Both the position numbers and the translations under genes were made by a program. DNA of 64,000 nucleotides from Aphis gossypii (taxonomy: Eukaryota > Arthropoda > Insecta > Hemiptera > Aphididae). The stretch is from contig NC_065531.1 in the NCBI RefSeq assembly GCF_020184175.1, positions 88,506,604 through 88,570,603 on the forward strand. The letters are read 5' to 3'. The notes below the pieces were generated by a model, which was not told the origin of the DNA, ran no database searches, and saw only the letters and a program-made list of their open reading frames with translations. Of this stretch, positions 49,925-62,411 are shown piece after piece; positions within the stretch are counted from its first letter, which is position 1, and every line of letters starts with the position of its first letter.

Positions 49925-51104
49925 AAAATAAGTGTACATTTTGAATAAATTCTATAACTCAAGATCCACCAAACCGATTTCGATAAAATTTTTAGGGCAT
50001 ATTAAGATTGATATATAGATGGTTTTTGTGAAGTTTGTACGCTGTGCGATAAGTAGGTTCCAGAGTTATGGCATCTTGAGTGCACAACAGTTTTTTTTTT
50101 AAATTTTCGGTAACCATGGTAACAATTTTAACAAAAAAAAATTTAAAATACTGATTATTATTATTACCTATAATTATTTTATTTTCGGTAACCATGGTAA
50201 CAATTTATTATTATTATTATTTATTTTCCCCTTTTTTGTAACATTTTTCACTGATGATTTGCTCTTATTGGTCGCAGGAAAAGTTATGTAATACAATTTT
50301 AGGAAAGTTCACCAGAAAAGTACGGAATCTGGATATAAAAAAACAACAACAATGACGTCACTGTCCAGCAAGAAAGTAAACTATATTTTTGTATATTGTA
50401 AGGTTGCTATTAGTTGAAATTGAATATAGTAATAGTTGTAGACTTTTTATATTTTGCCAAAACCATAACAACAAAAAAAAAGAATGTGTGAAATAAGTCA
50501 ATGTCCACTGAAATCTCAAAATCATAGTAACAGACTAACTAACACGTTATACCAAGTTTTATTGTTTTACCAACAGGCAATAATATAAAAACCACGAGAT
50601 GCACATTATTATATTTTATCCACCCTATTAAAAAAAAAAATAGATATAACTTTGTAGCTTAAGGGTTAGAAATTATGAATTTACGTACATATCTAGCCGG
50701 ATCCACAATCCACCACGGGTGGATTTCCTACCTGATAATATACTTCTCGCATAATCATAAGAGAGTCTCACAAGCAACGCCAAGCAGAATGACTAAAATA
50801 TTATTACTGGACTAACTCACTAACTGATAAATGTAGAGCGTGAACAATGATAGATCAATGCTTGCAATTTACACGGTAAATTCATACAATCGTACCACAA
50901 ATTTAGTGTGCAGTAAGAAAGCATTTTACAAAATTCGCATTTTAAAGTGGTGATTGCACAAGTTTTTTGAGAATCAAAATAGTCAATGAAAATGTCTAAG
51001 TTTTGAACACCGTTAAACCGATTATTAAATAACAAATTAATCAAAATTCGAATCATATTATAGAATTGGCATTTTAACGGGCAACGAAGTGCACGGGTTT
51101 AGCT
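49925..51104 (-). repeat. Rep-6 copy B
   Basis: Reverse-oriented partner of 11513-12650, running from an AGCTAAACCCGTGCACTTCG start (minus strand, at 51104) through the shared frame region (50820-51056, 78 codons) and the CCAATAAGAGCAAATC block to a TCGAAATCGGTTTGGTGG end. The motif GTAACCATGGTAAC occurs twice (50110 and 50189). The frame shared with copy A differs mostly at amino-acid-changing sites, so I do not call it a gene. Confidence 0.65.
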
Positions 51105-51695
51105 TGTATAATATAATATAATACTATGCGCAGCTTAAACACATTGTTTTATTATTGCATAGCAGTTTTTTTTTACACAATTTATATTATTTACATGTAT
51201 AGGTATATTATATATTATACAGCTATGTATCTATAGTATTTTTTTTAACACTGGAACTTATTTTCACTGAAGTGCAAATTGCTGTGGGGGCACACCCCAG
51301 AGGATTGCAAAGTTTCAGTAGAAAGTTTTTCCTTATTTTTCGCTTTCCATAAATATTTGCTTAGCGTTTTACTTCCTTTTTTTTAGGGCCCAACGGTAGT
51401 GAAATGCGTTTATCATTATGATTATTTTCTTTTGGAAACATAATTCCCAGAAACTTTTAAACCTGTTTACAATTCGTGGGAACAATCCACGCACCAGTAA
51501 CCTAACAACCTAACTACATTAATACATAGACTATACAGATATTCTAAGTATATCGAATTGCCATAAAATATTTATTAGCTTTTATAATTACCTATACATG
51601 ATAAGATAAGATGGTCATTTGTGAGTGAAGTTTGTAACAAAAACTTATCTCAGTCAGTTTTTTTTTATATTCGTCTATTGAAATAATAGCTTATA
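51105..51695. other. mixed sequence, no feature seen
   Basis: 51280-51500 is less AT-rich (GTGGGGGCACACCCCAGAGG near 51284), with no recognised frame or repeat. Confidence 0.35.
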
Positions 51696-52130
51696 CAGTG
51701 TGTTCACCAATTTAGAGAACACTGAATTTTTCGGCCGGATTTTTTTGGAATAAATCGATTTTTTTTTTAACTGGTGGTATATAAATACACATTTGTTGAT
51801 ACATTTCAAAATTTTTTGAAATTTTGGTCTGCGCATGCTCAGTAAAAACTTTTTTTTTTTGAATAGCAACACCTATTTTGAACACCATTTTCGGATAGGT
51901 CTATTTTTTAAAGCAATTTTGATGTATCAATTATGGTTCTAAGTTCAAAATTGACTGAACAAGAGCCATGTGAACTTTAATAAATAATACATTTTTTTTA
52001 TTATTTTAAAAAAATTATAAAATCATTTAAAACTAATTCTTAATGGTTACTTTTTGAATATTTGTACGTTTTTTTTGTTAAAAGTTTTATAATTTTATTC
52101 CCATTTTATGTTAGTTTTTTTTATAACACT
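51696..52130 (+). mobile_element. Rep-2 copy, left arm and part of the interior
   Basis: Begins CAGTGTGTTCACCAATTTAG after TA, then follows the arm closely (TGCGCATGCTCAGTAAAAAC, AGCAACACCTATTTTGAACA, ATTGACTGAACAAGAGCCAT). It continues into interior sequence (AATGGTTACTTTTTGAATAT) shared inverted with the copy at 34728. The right arm and terminus are absent. A 65-codon minus-strand frame at 51675-51872 lies over the arm and is not a gene. Confidence 0.72.
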
Positions 52131-53327
52131 TCTAAAAAAAAATGTATATCCTGTATACCTATATATATTATATATATATATATATCATAGACTTGTATTT
52201 AAATTTTAAACCAATTAAAGATTTAGAAATACCGTGTAAAATAGACACTATAAACAATAAACATTATTCATAATTACTCTTCTAATGAATTATTTTCTTT
52301 CCTTTAATTAAATCTGTAAATGTAATTTGTATCCTTATTATTAGTAATTTCCATTTAAGTAGTCAAAACTTTTTCTCTTAAGATAATCGTTCGTTATGAA
52401 CAGCTTTTATTCCTTCCCAGTTCTCACCCATCCAACTTATCTACTTTAATTCTTTCTAAAACCGGATCTGAATTCTAAATTAGTTTTATAACTACTTAGG
52501 TATACTTTAACTTCTTTAAACTATTATATTTACTTCCATTTTTTACATTTGAAATAAGTATAGTATACACATGATGATTAATCAAACATGCTCACTAACA
52601 TTTTTTTTAAAAATCTTTTTTTTTTTTTTATATATATATATATATATATATAGTTGTATTTCAAATATGCATAATTTTCAATGTTTGTTATAATTACCAA
52701 GGTTAAGTTAATTTAGTTTAATAACTAACGTTTCATTTAAAAAATATATTGTGTACTTATATAAAATATAATAATATAATATATTAAAAATTATAAATAA
52801 CTGATAATAATTTTTTTTGTTGATTACAGTATTAAATAATATAGTTTAATTGTTATTTAGTTAAGTATTGAGAATTTTCGACTTTTTAAAGTAAAAACTA
52901 TATCTAATTTTTCCATTAAGTCCACACTCAAAGTTGAAGCATTTTTACTGCCTTCAACAACAGATAGAAAAAAACGCATATCGTTATAAAATCAAATGTC
53001 AATACATTATAACCTCTCACCTAAAATTCTAAAAAAATGAACATTATTTTAAAATAAATATATTCATCACCCCTCTCAAAATTTAAAAAATAAATTCATT
53101 TAAACGTATCAATGTTCTTAAAATTTGTGTTATTGTATTGATTGGTATAGGGAAGAGGATGTATAATTCTTAAAAATAACTCTGAATGTCTGTATAATAT
53201 GTATAAAATATACATAAATATATATTTATATGTTTAAACTAAAATGTGGTACTTCTATAAAATATTATAAATTTATACGAATATAAAATATATATATGTA
53301 TTGTAAAAATATCACAGTAGATAATAT
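52131..53327. other. AT-rich sequence with (TA)n
   Basis: A (TA)n run lies at 52630-52652. Otherwise no gene or repeat ends recognised. Confidence 0.45.
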
Positions 53328-53614
53328 CAGGGGTGGCCAAACTTTTTTTGGCTAGATCTACTAAAAATATATTTCAACTTTGAAGATCGATTTTTTATTA
53401 TTAAGTATCTATTACTATTAAGAAATGTATTTACATAAAGTATATATTAACAATTAACATTTATTAAGTTATATAAATTAATTATTAAAGTATAATTAAA
53501 AATTTATTTTGTTGATTTGAGCATTGTTGAAATGTGACATTGTATTTCGTTAACCAAATAAATTTCAACACGATTGACCAAAATCACTTGCTATCGACCG
53601 TTTGGCCACCCCTG
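53328..53614. mobile_element. hAT-type MITE (287 bp)
   Basis: Perfect 15-bp terminal inverted repeats: CAGGGGTGGCCAAAC and GTTTGGCCACCCCTG. The palindromy extends three to four bases into both flanks (ATAT). The 8-bp flanks GATAATAT and ATATGTAT do not form a clear direct repeat. The interior is AT-rich with GATCTACT and ATCGACC near the ends. No coding sequence. Confidence 0.85.
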
Positions 53615-54123
53615 ATATGTATATAAATATATTTATAACATAACAGGTTCTTTTTCATTTACATGTATGATTATAATAAATAATAATGTGTATTTAGAGT
53701 AGTTACAACACAATGACGGAAGGACATCCTCCGCGTGCTAATACGTAGAGCAGTTGTTAGCACATAATAATTATAATTTGAGAAATAAAATAGGATTCAT
53801 CTGTAAATATAAAATATGGTCACCTATACCCAGATATGGAGAAGACAGCATTCTCTGTAAGAACAACTGGTCTTCGGGCCAACAGGGTCTATTCTATTAA
53901 CAGAGCTTGAGCCAACACCTCAATAACTATTACAAAGTTTATGTTCACAAGTTGAACTCTGACCATAAATCAAACTAAACCATGCCGAATATATGGTATC
54001 ATACAAAATCATAGATTATAAAATAAAAGTAAAAAAATGAAATTTATATTAAAAATTGTAATTAATTACAAAATAATAATTGCCTTATTTAGAATATTAA
54101 AGTGTACCTAACTAATTTAAAAA
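53615..54123. other. mixed sequence, no feature seen
   Basis: 53700-53960 is richer in G+C (GGACATCCTCCGCGTGC near 53722), with no recognised frame on either strand. Confidence 0.35.
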
Positions 54124-55620
54124 AGCTGGTAAGTGGGTACCACTCTGCCTGTACATAAGGTACCGTTTGGATCACTATTATATATTATAGAAACGTTAAA
54201 TTTGAATCCAACGATAGGTATCATTGTACACAAAAAATGATTCTGAACGAAGATGATTTGTCAGCCTAGAATATAATTTCCAGTGGTTGGTGAAAAAGAT
54301 GGTTTATGTTTTAATGGCCTGAACACATCAAAATTTAAGTTATTTTATAATTATTGTGAGCTTAACTTATGGGAAATCTTGTATTGAATTTTTAACTTTT
54401 ACCTACTTATACAAAAATATTTATGAATTATACCTACAAAATAATTTGAAAATACTCATGATTTTGACGAATTTTTGTTAATATTTGAACTTCAAATGCT
54501 AATAAAAAAAAAAAAAATTGTGTCTATGTATAATGTATTCTTATAATTTTTTAACCACTATAGACATAACTTATGAGGAAATTTGTATTACATTTTTAAG
54601 TATTTTGACTTGGCCAAAAAAATGTTATCGATATTCATAAAAAAAACTCTCAGAAAAATTGAAAATTTCAGTTGTCTATAAATAGCTCATATAAAAGTCA
54701 AAATATTTTGAAAATTAAATCATATAAAAAAAATGACAATCTAAATAACTGGTAAAATTTGAAGTATCTACGACTTACACATTTTGAATTATAACAAATA
54801 TTTAATTTCGTTTGAAGATAAATCGTTATCGTTACGTGATTTTGTAAACATTTAAAATTCAAACCTATATAGCATTTTTACTGTTATAATGTATCTAGTT
54901 TTCTCTATAGCTTTTTGAAGGAAAAAGTATGAAAAACTTAGTGTTGAATTTTTTAACCTTAGATATAAACACAAACAATTTTATGATTTTTCAACTACAA
55001 AATTATTAGCAAATTTTGGTGATTTTGAAATACTTCGTAAAAATTTAAAATATAAACGCTTTTGAAAAAAAATATAACGACTAACAATTTTTGATTTTTT
55101 TTTAACTAAAATAAAGACAACTCATAAGGAACCTTGTATTAAATTTTCAAGTTTTTTTAGCCATACAAAATTTTTTATCAACACTTCAAAAAAAAATTCT
55201 CAGAAAAATCTAAAATCTCGGTAGTCAATAGTTCAAAAGAAGACAAATTAAAAATTTAGCCTTCTATTAATAACAATAATATAAACATGTGGTGAAAATT
55301 TCAAGTATTTACAGTGATTAGTTTTTGAGTTATAATCATATAAAAATATCGATTTGGTTCAAAACTAGTTTTGTGTAAAAATTCCCATTTTTCCGTAATT
55401 TTTTTTTGTTTTCCTCGATGATTTTTTTGAGAACTGTTTGAAAATGTTTACTTTTGACCTCTATAATGCACCAAAGATATTCACTTTGCCATCGGAAACC
55501 ACCCATAAAGTTTGAAATTGATGCATTATTTCGATTAGTTATGCTGTAGGTACACACACAAAAACAAAATAAAATACACATAATTGTAGAATCAATACAT
55601 TCATCACTCAGTTCAGAATC
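54124..55620 (-). repeat. Rep-1, most complete copy (about 1.5 kb)
   Basis: Reading 5' to 3' on the minus strand: start motif GATTCTGAACTGAGTGATGA; the left block with CTTTGGTGCATTATAGAGG; GTTCTCAAAAAAATCATCG; four degenerate modules around TTTAATACAAGGTTCCTTAT (complements at about 55112, 54925, 54570 and 54362); AAACATAAACCATCTTTTTC; CTAGGCTGACAAATCATC; an inverted start motif (54239-54252); and a 115-bp tail ending GTGGTACCCACTTACC. An 81-codon frame lies in the sense direction near the left end, but other copies are closed in the equivalent region, so the element looks non-coding. No target duplication identified. Confidence 0.78.
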
Positions 55621-56760
55621 TAAAAGTTAAACCACAGAATTTTAATAACCCATAGGTTATATAAAAAAAACTAATAGTTGTATAACCATTTTATTTTGAA
55701 AGTTTTTAATTTCACCTTTAAACCATCTCGTTACATATTTATTTATTATTATGCCTAAAAAAATAAGCTAGAAGAACAATCTCCTAAAGTATTAATATAT
55801 GCAATTCGTCCACATAAGCACATTGTGTGTAATATATTATATTTTTAACTAATATTATTTAATAATACAGTTTTTATTTTTAATTATTATTATAATTATG
55901 TTAATCGGTAATAATATTATGTTACTTTTAGTACCTATATTTATATTTTGTCAGTATTGGCAGTTGCAATTTAATCATAACTATGACTGAGTTTTTTACT
56001 ACCTAAGTTTCAATTATTGATATCAAAAATTGTGATAGTTATTAAACGTTTTTTGTTTTAGACAGAATATTATAATGCTTTTTTGTGTTATCTTAATGTA
56101 TTGAAAGTAATGAGTATTGGATTTATATACTAGATAATATAAAAATAAAAATAAATTACCTAAATCTACATATATTTTTAATAATAATATTATATATTGT
56201 TTATTATTATTAATATAATTTTACATTGTATGTTACACATACTCGATTATTAAATACATTACTGTTTATTATATGATGCCAGTAAACATATAATTTGATT
56301 AAATCAAATATTTTATATTATATTTTTTATCAAAAACAATGAGTATTAATGATGGTGTTATAATATTATATATTATTCTTAAAAAAAAAATAGTTTTTAT
56401 TGTAAGAAATACATTTTGATGTGTGCTACATTATACGTTGTAAAGCTTTGTTATGGTTTACTTAGAAATCTATGTAGTATTATAAGTTTAAAATCAATTT
56501 TGACCCTGCAGTAACTTAATCCAAAATAAAAATTGGTGTAAAGCAGTTATGTACGAGTATGTGAGTTGGATTTTTGTTGAGAAGAAATATTAGCTTATAT
56601 TATGATATACAATTTAAGTATTGACCTTAGAATATTAGATGTATAGATATATCTAATTTAACCTATCACTTATTATTTATATGATATATTTAATTTGTCT
56701 TATAAATCATAGATTCGTAATATAACTATTTCTCTATACTCATTTAGATATATAACATTG
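55621..56760. other. AT-rich sequence, no feature seen
   Basis: Dominated by TAATA-type sequence. No gene or element end recognised. Confidence 0.45.
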
Positions 56761-56985
56761 CGGGGGTGGCCACTAATTTATAAAGTGGCCGCTGATTTAT
56801 AAAGTTAATTTGAGGTGAGCCACATTGTAAAGCAATGTTTATAAAATTAAAATATATTTTTCATTTTAAATGAAATGAAGAAACATTTATTCACATTAAA
56901 TTTTAGTCTAAGTTTGGTACAAAAGCCGCACGAAATTGATTTAAGAGCCGCATGCAGCTCTCGAGCCTCATTGTGGCCACCCCTG
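56761..56985. mobile_element. hAT-type MITE (225 bp)
   Basis: Left end CGGGGGTGGCCAC and right end GTGGCCACCCCTG form an inverted pair with one mismatch. Flanks TAACATTG (56753-56760) and TAATATTG (56986-56993) match at 7 of 8 positions, a near-intact hAT target duplication. GAGCCACAT on the left and GAGCCGCATGCAGCTC on the right are shared features of the CAGGGGTGGCCA group. No coding sequence. Confidence 0.85.
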
Positions 56986-58493
56986 TAATATTGCATATGA
57001 AATAAATATACTTGTTATTGTATCTTTAAAATCACAGTCTTCTAATATGATATATTATTTACGTTATGAAACTCTCTAAAGATACTGTGACATCACGTCT
57101 TCATCCAATACGAAATTGAATGGTACATAATTGGAAACGAACTTGGTTGGCTAATAACAATATTCGTTGAGTATGTAGTAGTAGTTAGTGCAGTTAACTT
57201 TTACTAATTTATGTATACAACCAGCAAGAGGTTTGATCTAACATCTCGACAGTAAACAGTGGTAGAGAGTATACTCTCTTTGTCTCTCTCTTTCTTAAAT
57301 ATAATCTCACCCTCTTTCTCACACTATATGACGTTTGTTAAGAATGAAACAAACTTTGCAAACTCCCTTAATAATTCCACTTCTATATTTGCACAGTGTG
57401 TTCGGTGACTCTATTTATATAGGTGGATAGGCCGCAGCACGTTTGAATTCGATGTGCGTATACAACGAACAAGTGAATGGCCTGGGTTGGTAAGGGGACG
57501 AGTGGGTTGGCTTAGACTAAATCCCGCAAAAGGGTAGTAATGCATAATCCGAGATAGAAGTTTTACCCGTGACCGTTTTTAGAGAGCAGGTTTACGCTCA
57601 GTTTAACACGCAAATTCCATTATTAATTACCTAACCTATTCTATCGTTCTCTTCGCCTCACGTGTAGTTTCCATTCTGTCCATTCTACTCACATTCGCAT
57701 AACCCCTTCTTCATCTAAAAACTATCTAGGTTTTAAACTAGCTACATAACAACTTGTAAATCGCATCGGCAATAATCCATATATCTTGCTGCATTTTTGC
57801 AGATGATAACATTTCTTTGCTGTCTTAAAATTCAAATATTCAATATTTACATACATTATACGAGCCAATTAAATATATAATATAGGAATATATATATATG
57901 TATATATATTTTATTATTTATTAATATTAAAAATACTTAAGAAGGCTTCGATACTTATGATATCAACAGAGCATACAGATGATTGAAAACATTATCTATT
58001 ATGATAATTAAATCAATTAAAAGATTGATTGAGTAATAGGTTATTTTGTTAAGTGACAACAAAATTCTAAATATCGTGTAATTAAGTTCATACAAAGCTG
58101 ATTTTATTTGGAAATGGACCAAAAGTTGTACTTAAGTACACAATTGCCTGAAAGTGTGTAAGTATGAATAATAATATAATAATATAATATGAATACCAAT
58201 GTTAGTGAGACTAAATCCATCGTTGATGGTAGAAAAGAATAGTAACAAAAAAATAAGCTTTTGAAATGCTGAAAAAGCATAAAAAGATAGATTCTAACGT
58301 TTAAAGAATCTATCGCCCACCAGTCTCTTTACAATAAGTTTAAAAATCAGTAGGATATACGTATTTGAAAAAAAATATCAGAGGAATAGACTACTTCTTA
58401 GCAAAAAAAAATAAATTTTCAAATAACACATAACTATATAAACATAATAGGTACTATTATATAGTATTATAGTAATTATTATATGTACTAGTT
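56986..58493. other. mixed sequence, no supported gene
   Basis: 57060-57740 is clearly less AT-rich, with a CTCTCT-rich stretch near 57270-57320 and a 40-codon plus-strand open stretch near 57425-57540. No domain, promoter element or splice pattern could be assigned. 57750-58490 is AT-rich. Confidence 0.35.
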
Positions 58494-59485
58494 TAGCGGC
58501 TCTCAACTTTTGTATGTTGGTGAACCATGATATTTTCTCAATTTTTTCAGATTTTCCTTTCAAAAAAATGTTTATTGGTGAGAAAAAAAATAACTATTAC
58601 TCTTAATTTATATAGGTATTTATTATTTTACTCTTATTGCTTTATATGTTGATAATAGGTCGTAATAAAATTACATTTTATTTAAAAATAAACAATTTCT
58701 CTTTACATTAAAAATAATTTTACTGTTCATATGGGTAATGAATATATATTTTTTAAAATATTAATATGTTTTTTAAATGAAGTACAAAAAAATAGTAAAT
58801 TCCTTGTTGTTAATCTTGCTTCATTAATAAATCAATTGGTGTTTCTATGAAGTTTGTAAGTGAAACATGTATTATGGGTTTTACATAAAGTTTATTTTTT
58901 GATTTGGTTTAGATCGGGCTTAATTATATTGAAAATTTGGATTTGAATAAATAAGTTGATGCAAAATGAATTAATTACATTAATGCTTCTTTGTAAAGAT
59001 CGGGTTTCACATTGCTTAAAGATATCCGAAATTGTTTTAAATTTTTAGTTTTGAATAATTTTTCAAATAATTTATGTGACAATAATTCTATTAGTTGACT
59101 ATCATTTAATGAAGATTATTTATGTTTTTCACTAGGTAAAAATGGGTTAAGAATCCAGTTATTATAAAATCGAATATCATGATAAAAGTGAATTACTCTC
59201 TCCTAATAATACGTTTATGATAATGAACTAATACATTTTTGGAATTTTGTAAACTAGAAAAAAATTTTTGTACATGACAAAAAAATACGAAAAAATTTAT
59301 AATTTTTGTACAATAGTTTAAAATATCCTTAAAATGTTCACCCATATATTTTACAGTTAATTGTTTTTGATGTATAAAATAATGATTCAAAATAAGATAA
59401 ATATGTGCTACTTTAAAACAAGATACTACATCTGAATGTACCTTTCACACAGATGCTGCACCCGTCTGTGCAAATCCTATTACAA
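58494..59485 (-). pseudogene. decayed hAT transposase with one terminal repeat
   Basis: On the minus strand a 65-codon stretch (59193-59390) reads FIHQKQLTVKYMGEHFKDIL then KIINFF. This fits the region after the catalytic D in the ZBED/GTF2I-repeat-like hAT group, where I recall an H.IHR..L..K.M...LK.VL pattern. Downstream, in another frame, are WILNPFLPSEKH (59122-59157), SQLIELLSHKL, IHFASTYLF and TKSKNKL. These match the C-terminal hAT dimerisation region (NPF, then FA.TYLCE..FS, then K...RL). Several stops and frame changes are present, ending at a stop at 58810-58812. Beyond it, TAGCGGCTCTCAACTTTT at 58494 fits the element's 3' terminal repeat with one change from CAGCGG. The 5' end was not found. 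It is inactive as it stands. Confidence 0.72.
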
Positions 59486-59935
59486 GTAGTTTAGCTAATA
59501 TTTTTGGATATTATTTAATTCATTATAATTATACAATATATATTTTTAAAAAATTTCATATGTTATAGTAAATTTTTCTAATTTCAAGGTGCAAAAAATT
59601 CTTCTTTTATATTGTCAAATGTCTTATTTATTTATCTTACATAAATTAATAATAATATAGCTGAATTACTTAATAATTATAAATAATAATAAAATGATGA
59701 TTCATTCAACTTTACATCAAGTTACTTGACATACTAACACACCTAGCCTTTAAAAAGTTTACAATAATAATAGGTTAGGTTAATGGCTTCTAATATTTGA
59801 TAAAAAAAAAAAAAACTTAAATCAAAATAATCGTTTCCGTTAAAGCCAACTGATAAAATATATTTATAGATTTCAAAGATAAACTTCCAAAATGATGAAT
59901 TTCATTCTTTTGTTTTCCAAGAAGAAGAACTTACA
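59486..59935. other. AT-rich sequence between two relics
   Basis: May include the lost 5' part of the hAT relic. A TAGGTTAGGTTAATGG tract lies near 59771. No gene recognised. Confidence 0.35.
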
Positions 59936-61460
59936 AAAATTGTTTTATTTATTGTTTATTTTATTTATGAGACTTTCATACAGATAGCCTAAGACTGAAA
60001 ATATTATATTAACGTTTTAATTTTAAGTGAATCTGTTAGTGTATTAATTTTATAAATTAGCAATTAGCATACAATATATTAAATTTAAAAATAGTTAAAA
60101 TGCTAATTCACATTATTTTTTGGGAGAAATAAAATTCAAAATGTATTTATAGGTTATTACAAAAAACTAATATTTTGTTAATAGGGAGAGGAAAGCCGTT
60201 AAGTATTTTATGATTAAAAATATAAAATTTTAGCCGGTTTCTAGAATTAAATATAGAAACTGATATATTAATAAATTAGACTAAGAAAAAACTGTCTTTA
60301 ATTGAGCCATGAATAACTTTTTAAATAAATATGACGTAAAATTAAGCGAGTTCATATTTATTAGTTTTCTAAGGAGTTTATATGCAGTTATTAGAAATTT
60401 TATATTAATAAATCTTAAAAATTTATTTTGAACTTTTCAATTTTATTAATACATAAAAGTTTATATGGGTTCCGTAAAATGATAAAATGATAACACATAT
60501 ATTCTAGTATTGAATGAGCTAGAGCATGATAAAGAGTTTTTAATGATAAAATGTTGTTAAATTCGCGTGTTTCTGATGATAAAGCCAAGTGGCCGTATTG
60601 CTGTTTATTGATTGAATTTGTATTGTAAATAAGAGTTCATAAATTTAAAAAAATAATTCCAAGATTCTTATCAAATAGACTTTAGATGTATGATATAATT
60701 TATTGTCGGAGTATTAATCGGAGATTTATTTCGATAAAACCAACATTTTGGTAATTAACCAACATAATTAATATACTGATCAGCTAACTTATTATTAAGG
60801 TTAAAATATTACAATTATAGTTAAATAAAAATGGAGTGAATATTTATTGATATTAGACTGGCTTGAACTACTCAATATTTTGAAATTATTTTTGATTAGT
60901 CCTCTATGTACCGAATTCAGTGACTTTCTGACAGTATATCCAAATTGCTTTAAATGGTTCTTGTTGCAGCAGAGTTTTGTCGATATCGATGTTTAGATGT
61001 TTTAGCGTATCGAAATTACGGTTTTCGCTTTAAGGATCTGAATAACGCAGTTAATATTAGACAGATTTGTAGAGTTACTTAGGTTAAGTGGACAAAGTTT
61101 ATTTTTATTATTATAAATTTGTATAGTATTTAGAGCTTTTATGAGAAGATGCAAGGAAGAAAAAGCTGAGTCTACCAGATTTAAATAATTAGAGACACTG
61201 TCAGAGGTAGATTTTGAGACATTAAAAATAATAATATCGCATATGCGATGAACTCTATCGAATACTTCGCTACATAATTCTGTTTTTTCAAAACATACAA
61301 CTTTTTTTTAAGAACAGTGATTTAACGTTTTATTCTTATAAATAAGTCTTAAAATAAAAGTATTCGGTGACTGTTAAGTTTTATTTATTTTTATGGATAT
61401 ATTCGATTCTTGCTTGATAATTTTATTTAAGAACAGTTCAAACACTTCCATGAATTCTGA
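59936..61460 (-). pseudogene. internally deleted non-LTR retrotransposon (jockey/CR1-like)
   Basis: On the minus strand, 61002-61308 is open and contains EVFDR, IIIFNVS (61215-61235) and, later, LCPLNLS and VIQILKAK. This is the order seen in LINE ORF1 proteins of the 'DR..R..NIIIFN ... RP.K......V..IL..K' type. Next comes a frame (60418-60640) with NLGIIF, SLKTLYHALAHSILEY (60490-60540) and INKIEKF. These match the C-terminal end of LINE reverse transcriptase (LGI.F, then LY..LVRS.LEY, then I..IE..Q.KF). A KILNGFPLPINKIL stretch further on fits the 'LL.G.IDSP.LL' tail. Only about 350 bp separate the ORF1 and reverse-transcriptase remnants, so endonuclease and most of the polymerase are gone. 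A (AATAAA)-like tail lies near 59936. Stops are frequent. Confidence 0.7.
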
Positions 61461-62411
61461 TTAATTAACGACTTAGTAGCAGACGTATAAACACTGCTTT
61501 TATAAAAAAATAAATTACAAAAATTACACGTTAGTATCTATTGAGGGTTAATGAATATAGTTCACATAAAATTCTCAAAACAATTATACGAGTATAGTGT
61601 ATACTATTATATAAAAAGCGAAAAATTATTAGTTAAACATAATCAAACGGCACCACTTTAAGCACAACCATAACGAGCAAAGTCTAGTACTGTACTGTAA
61701 TATAAATAATTTTATATTGTAATTTTTATAAATGTATTATTTGTACATTATTTGTATTGTTTAAAGTTAAGCTACACTGTATTATTATATATATATATAT
61801 ATATTCTATAATATTAAAGGAAAGGTTAGGTTAGGCTTATTCGTGTTTTTTTAGCGCTCATTTGTCCAGACGGTAGAACATTATTCTCTCAATTTTTTTC
61901 GTCAGTAAATTTAAACTGCGGTCATCAATCTAGTCAATGATTTACACGTAATTTAGTGATGTACATCTATATTTACAGCTATTTACTTTATTTGTTACTG
62001 TATTTATTTAGATAAAAATGTAAAGGTTTAAACTTGAACCAGCGTTGTATATATTTACTTAAATATATGTATACCGTAGGGAATTATCCTCCCTTGCTGT
62101 CCTTTGATGCCGCCTGCCCTATGTCACTGCGCGGTGTGAACGACGTAGCTAGTGTACATAACAGGCCATGTTTTATTATTCAATTGATTTCAAACGATGA
62201 ATTAGTTATGTATGTATTACGCAATGACTCCCACAGTCTCACGTACCTAGTATATCTATTATAGTTGTTTCGTACTAGCTACGTCACACATTTGTCGCTA
62301 ATGGAAAACCACTTTGCCGACGAACAGCCGTTAAAATTGACGTGGAATTCATGGAAACAACAAGGTTGTAAAAGACAAAAAAAAAATTTTGGTATATCAT
62401 ATACATCTATA
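61461..62411. other. mixed sequence with a short inverted repeat and (TA)n
   Basis: A (TA)n run lies at 61784-61805 and a GGTTAGGTTAGGC tract near 61826. GACGTAGCTAGTGTAC near 62140 and GTACTAGCTACGTCAC near 62271 form an inverted pair about 120 bp apart, possibly a small decayed element. Two plus-strand frames (62034-62264 and 62265-62522) have no recognised domain; the second runs into the element at 62412. Confidence 0.4.

Noticed and set aside
55336..55581. 81-codon frame in sense with Rep-1
   Set aside because: The equivalent regions at 828 and 20307 contain early stops, so it is not conserved.
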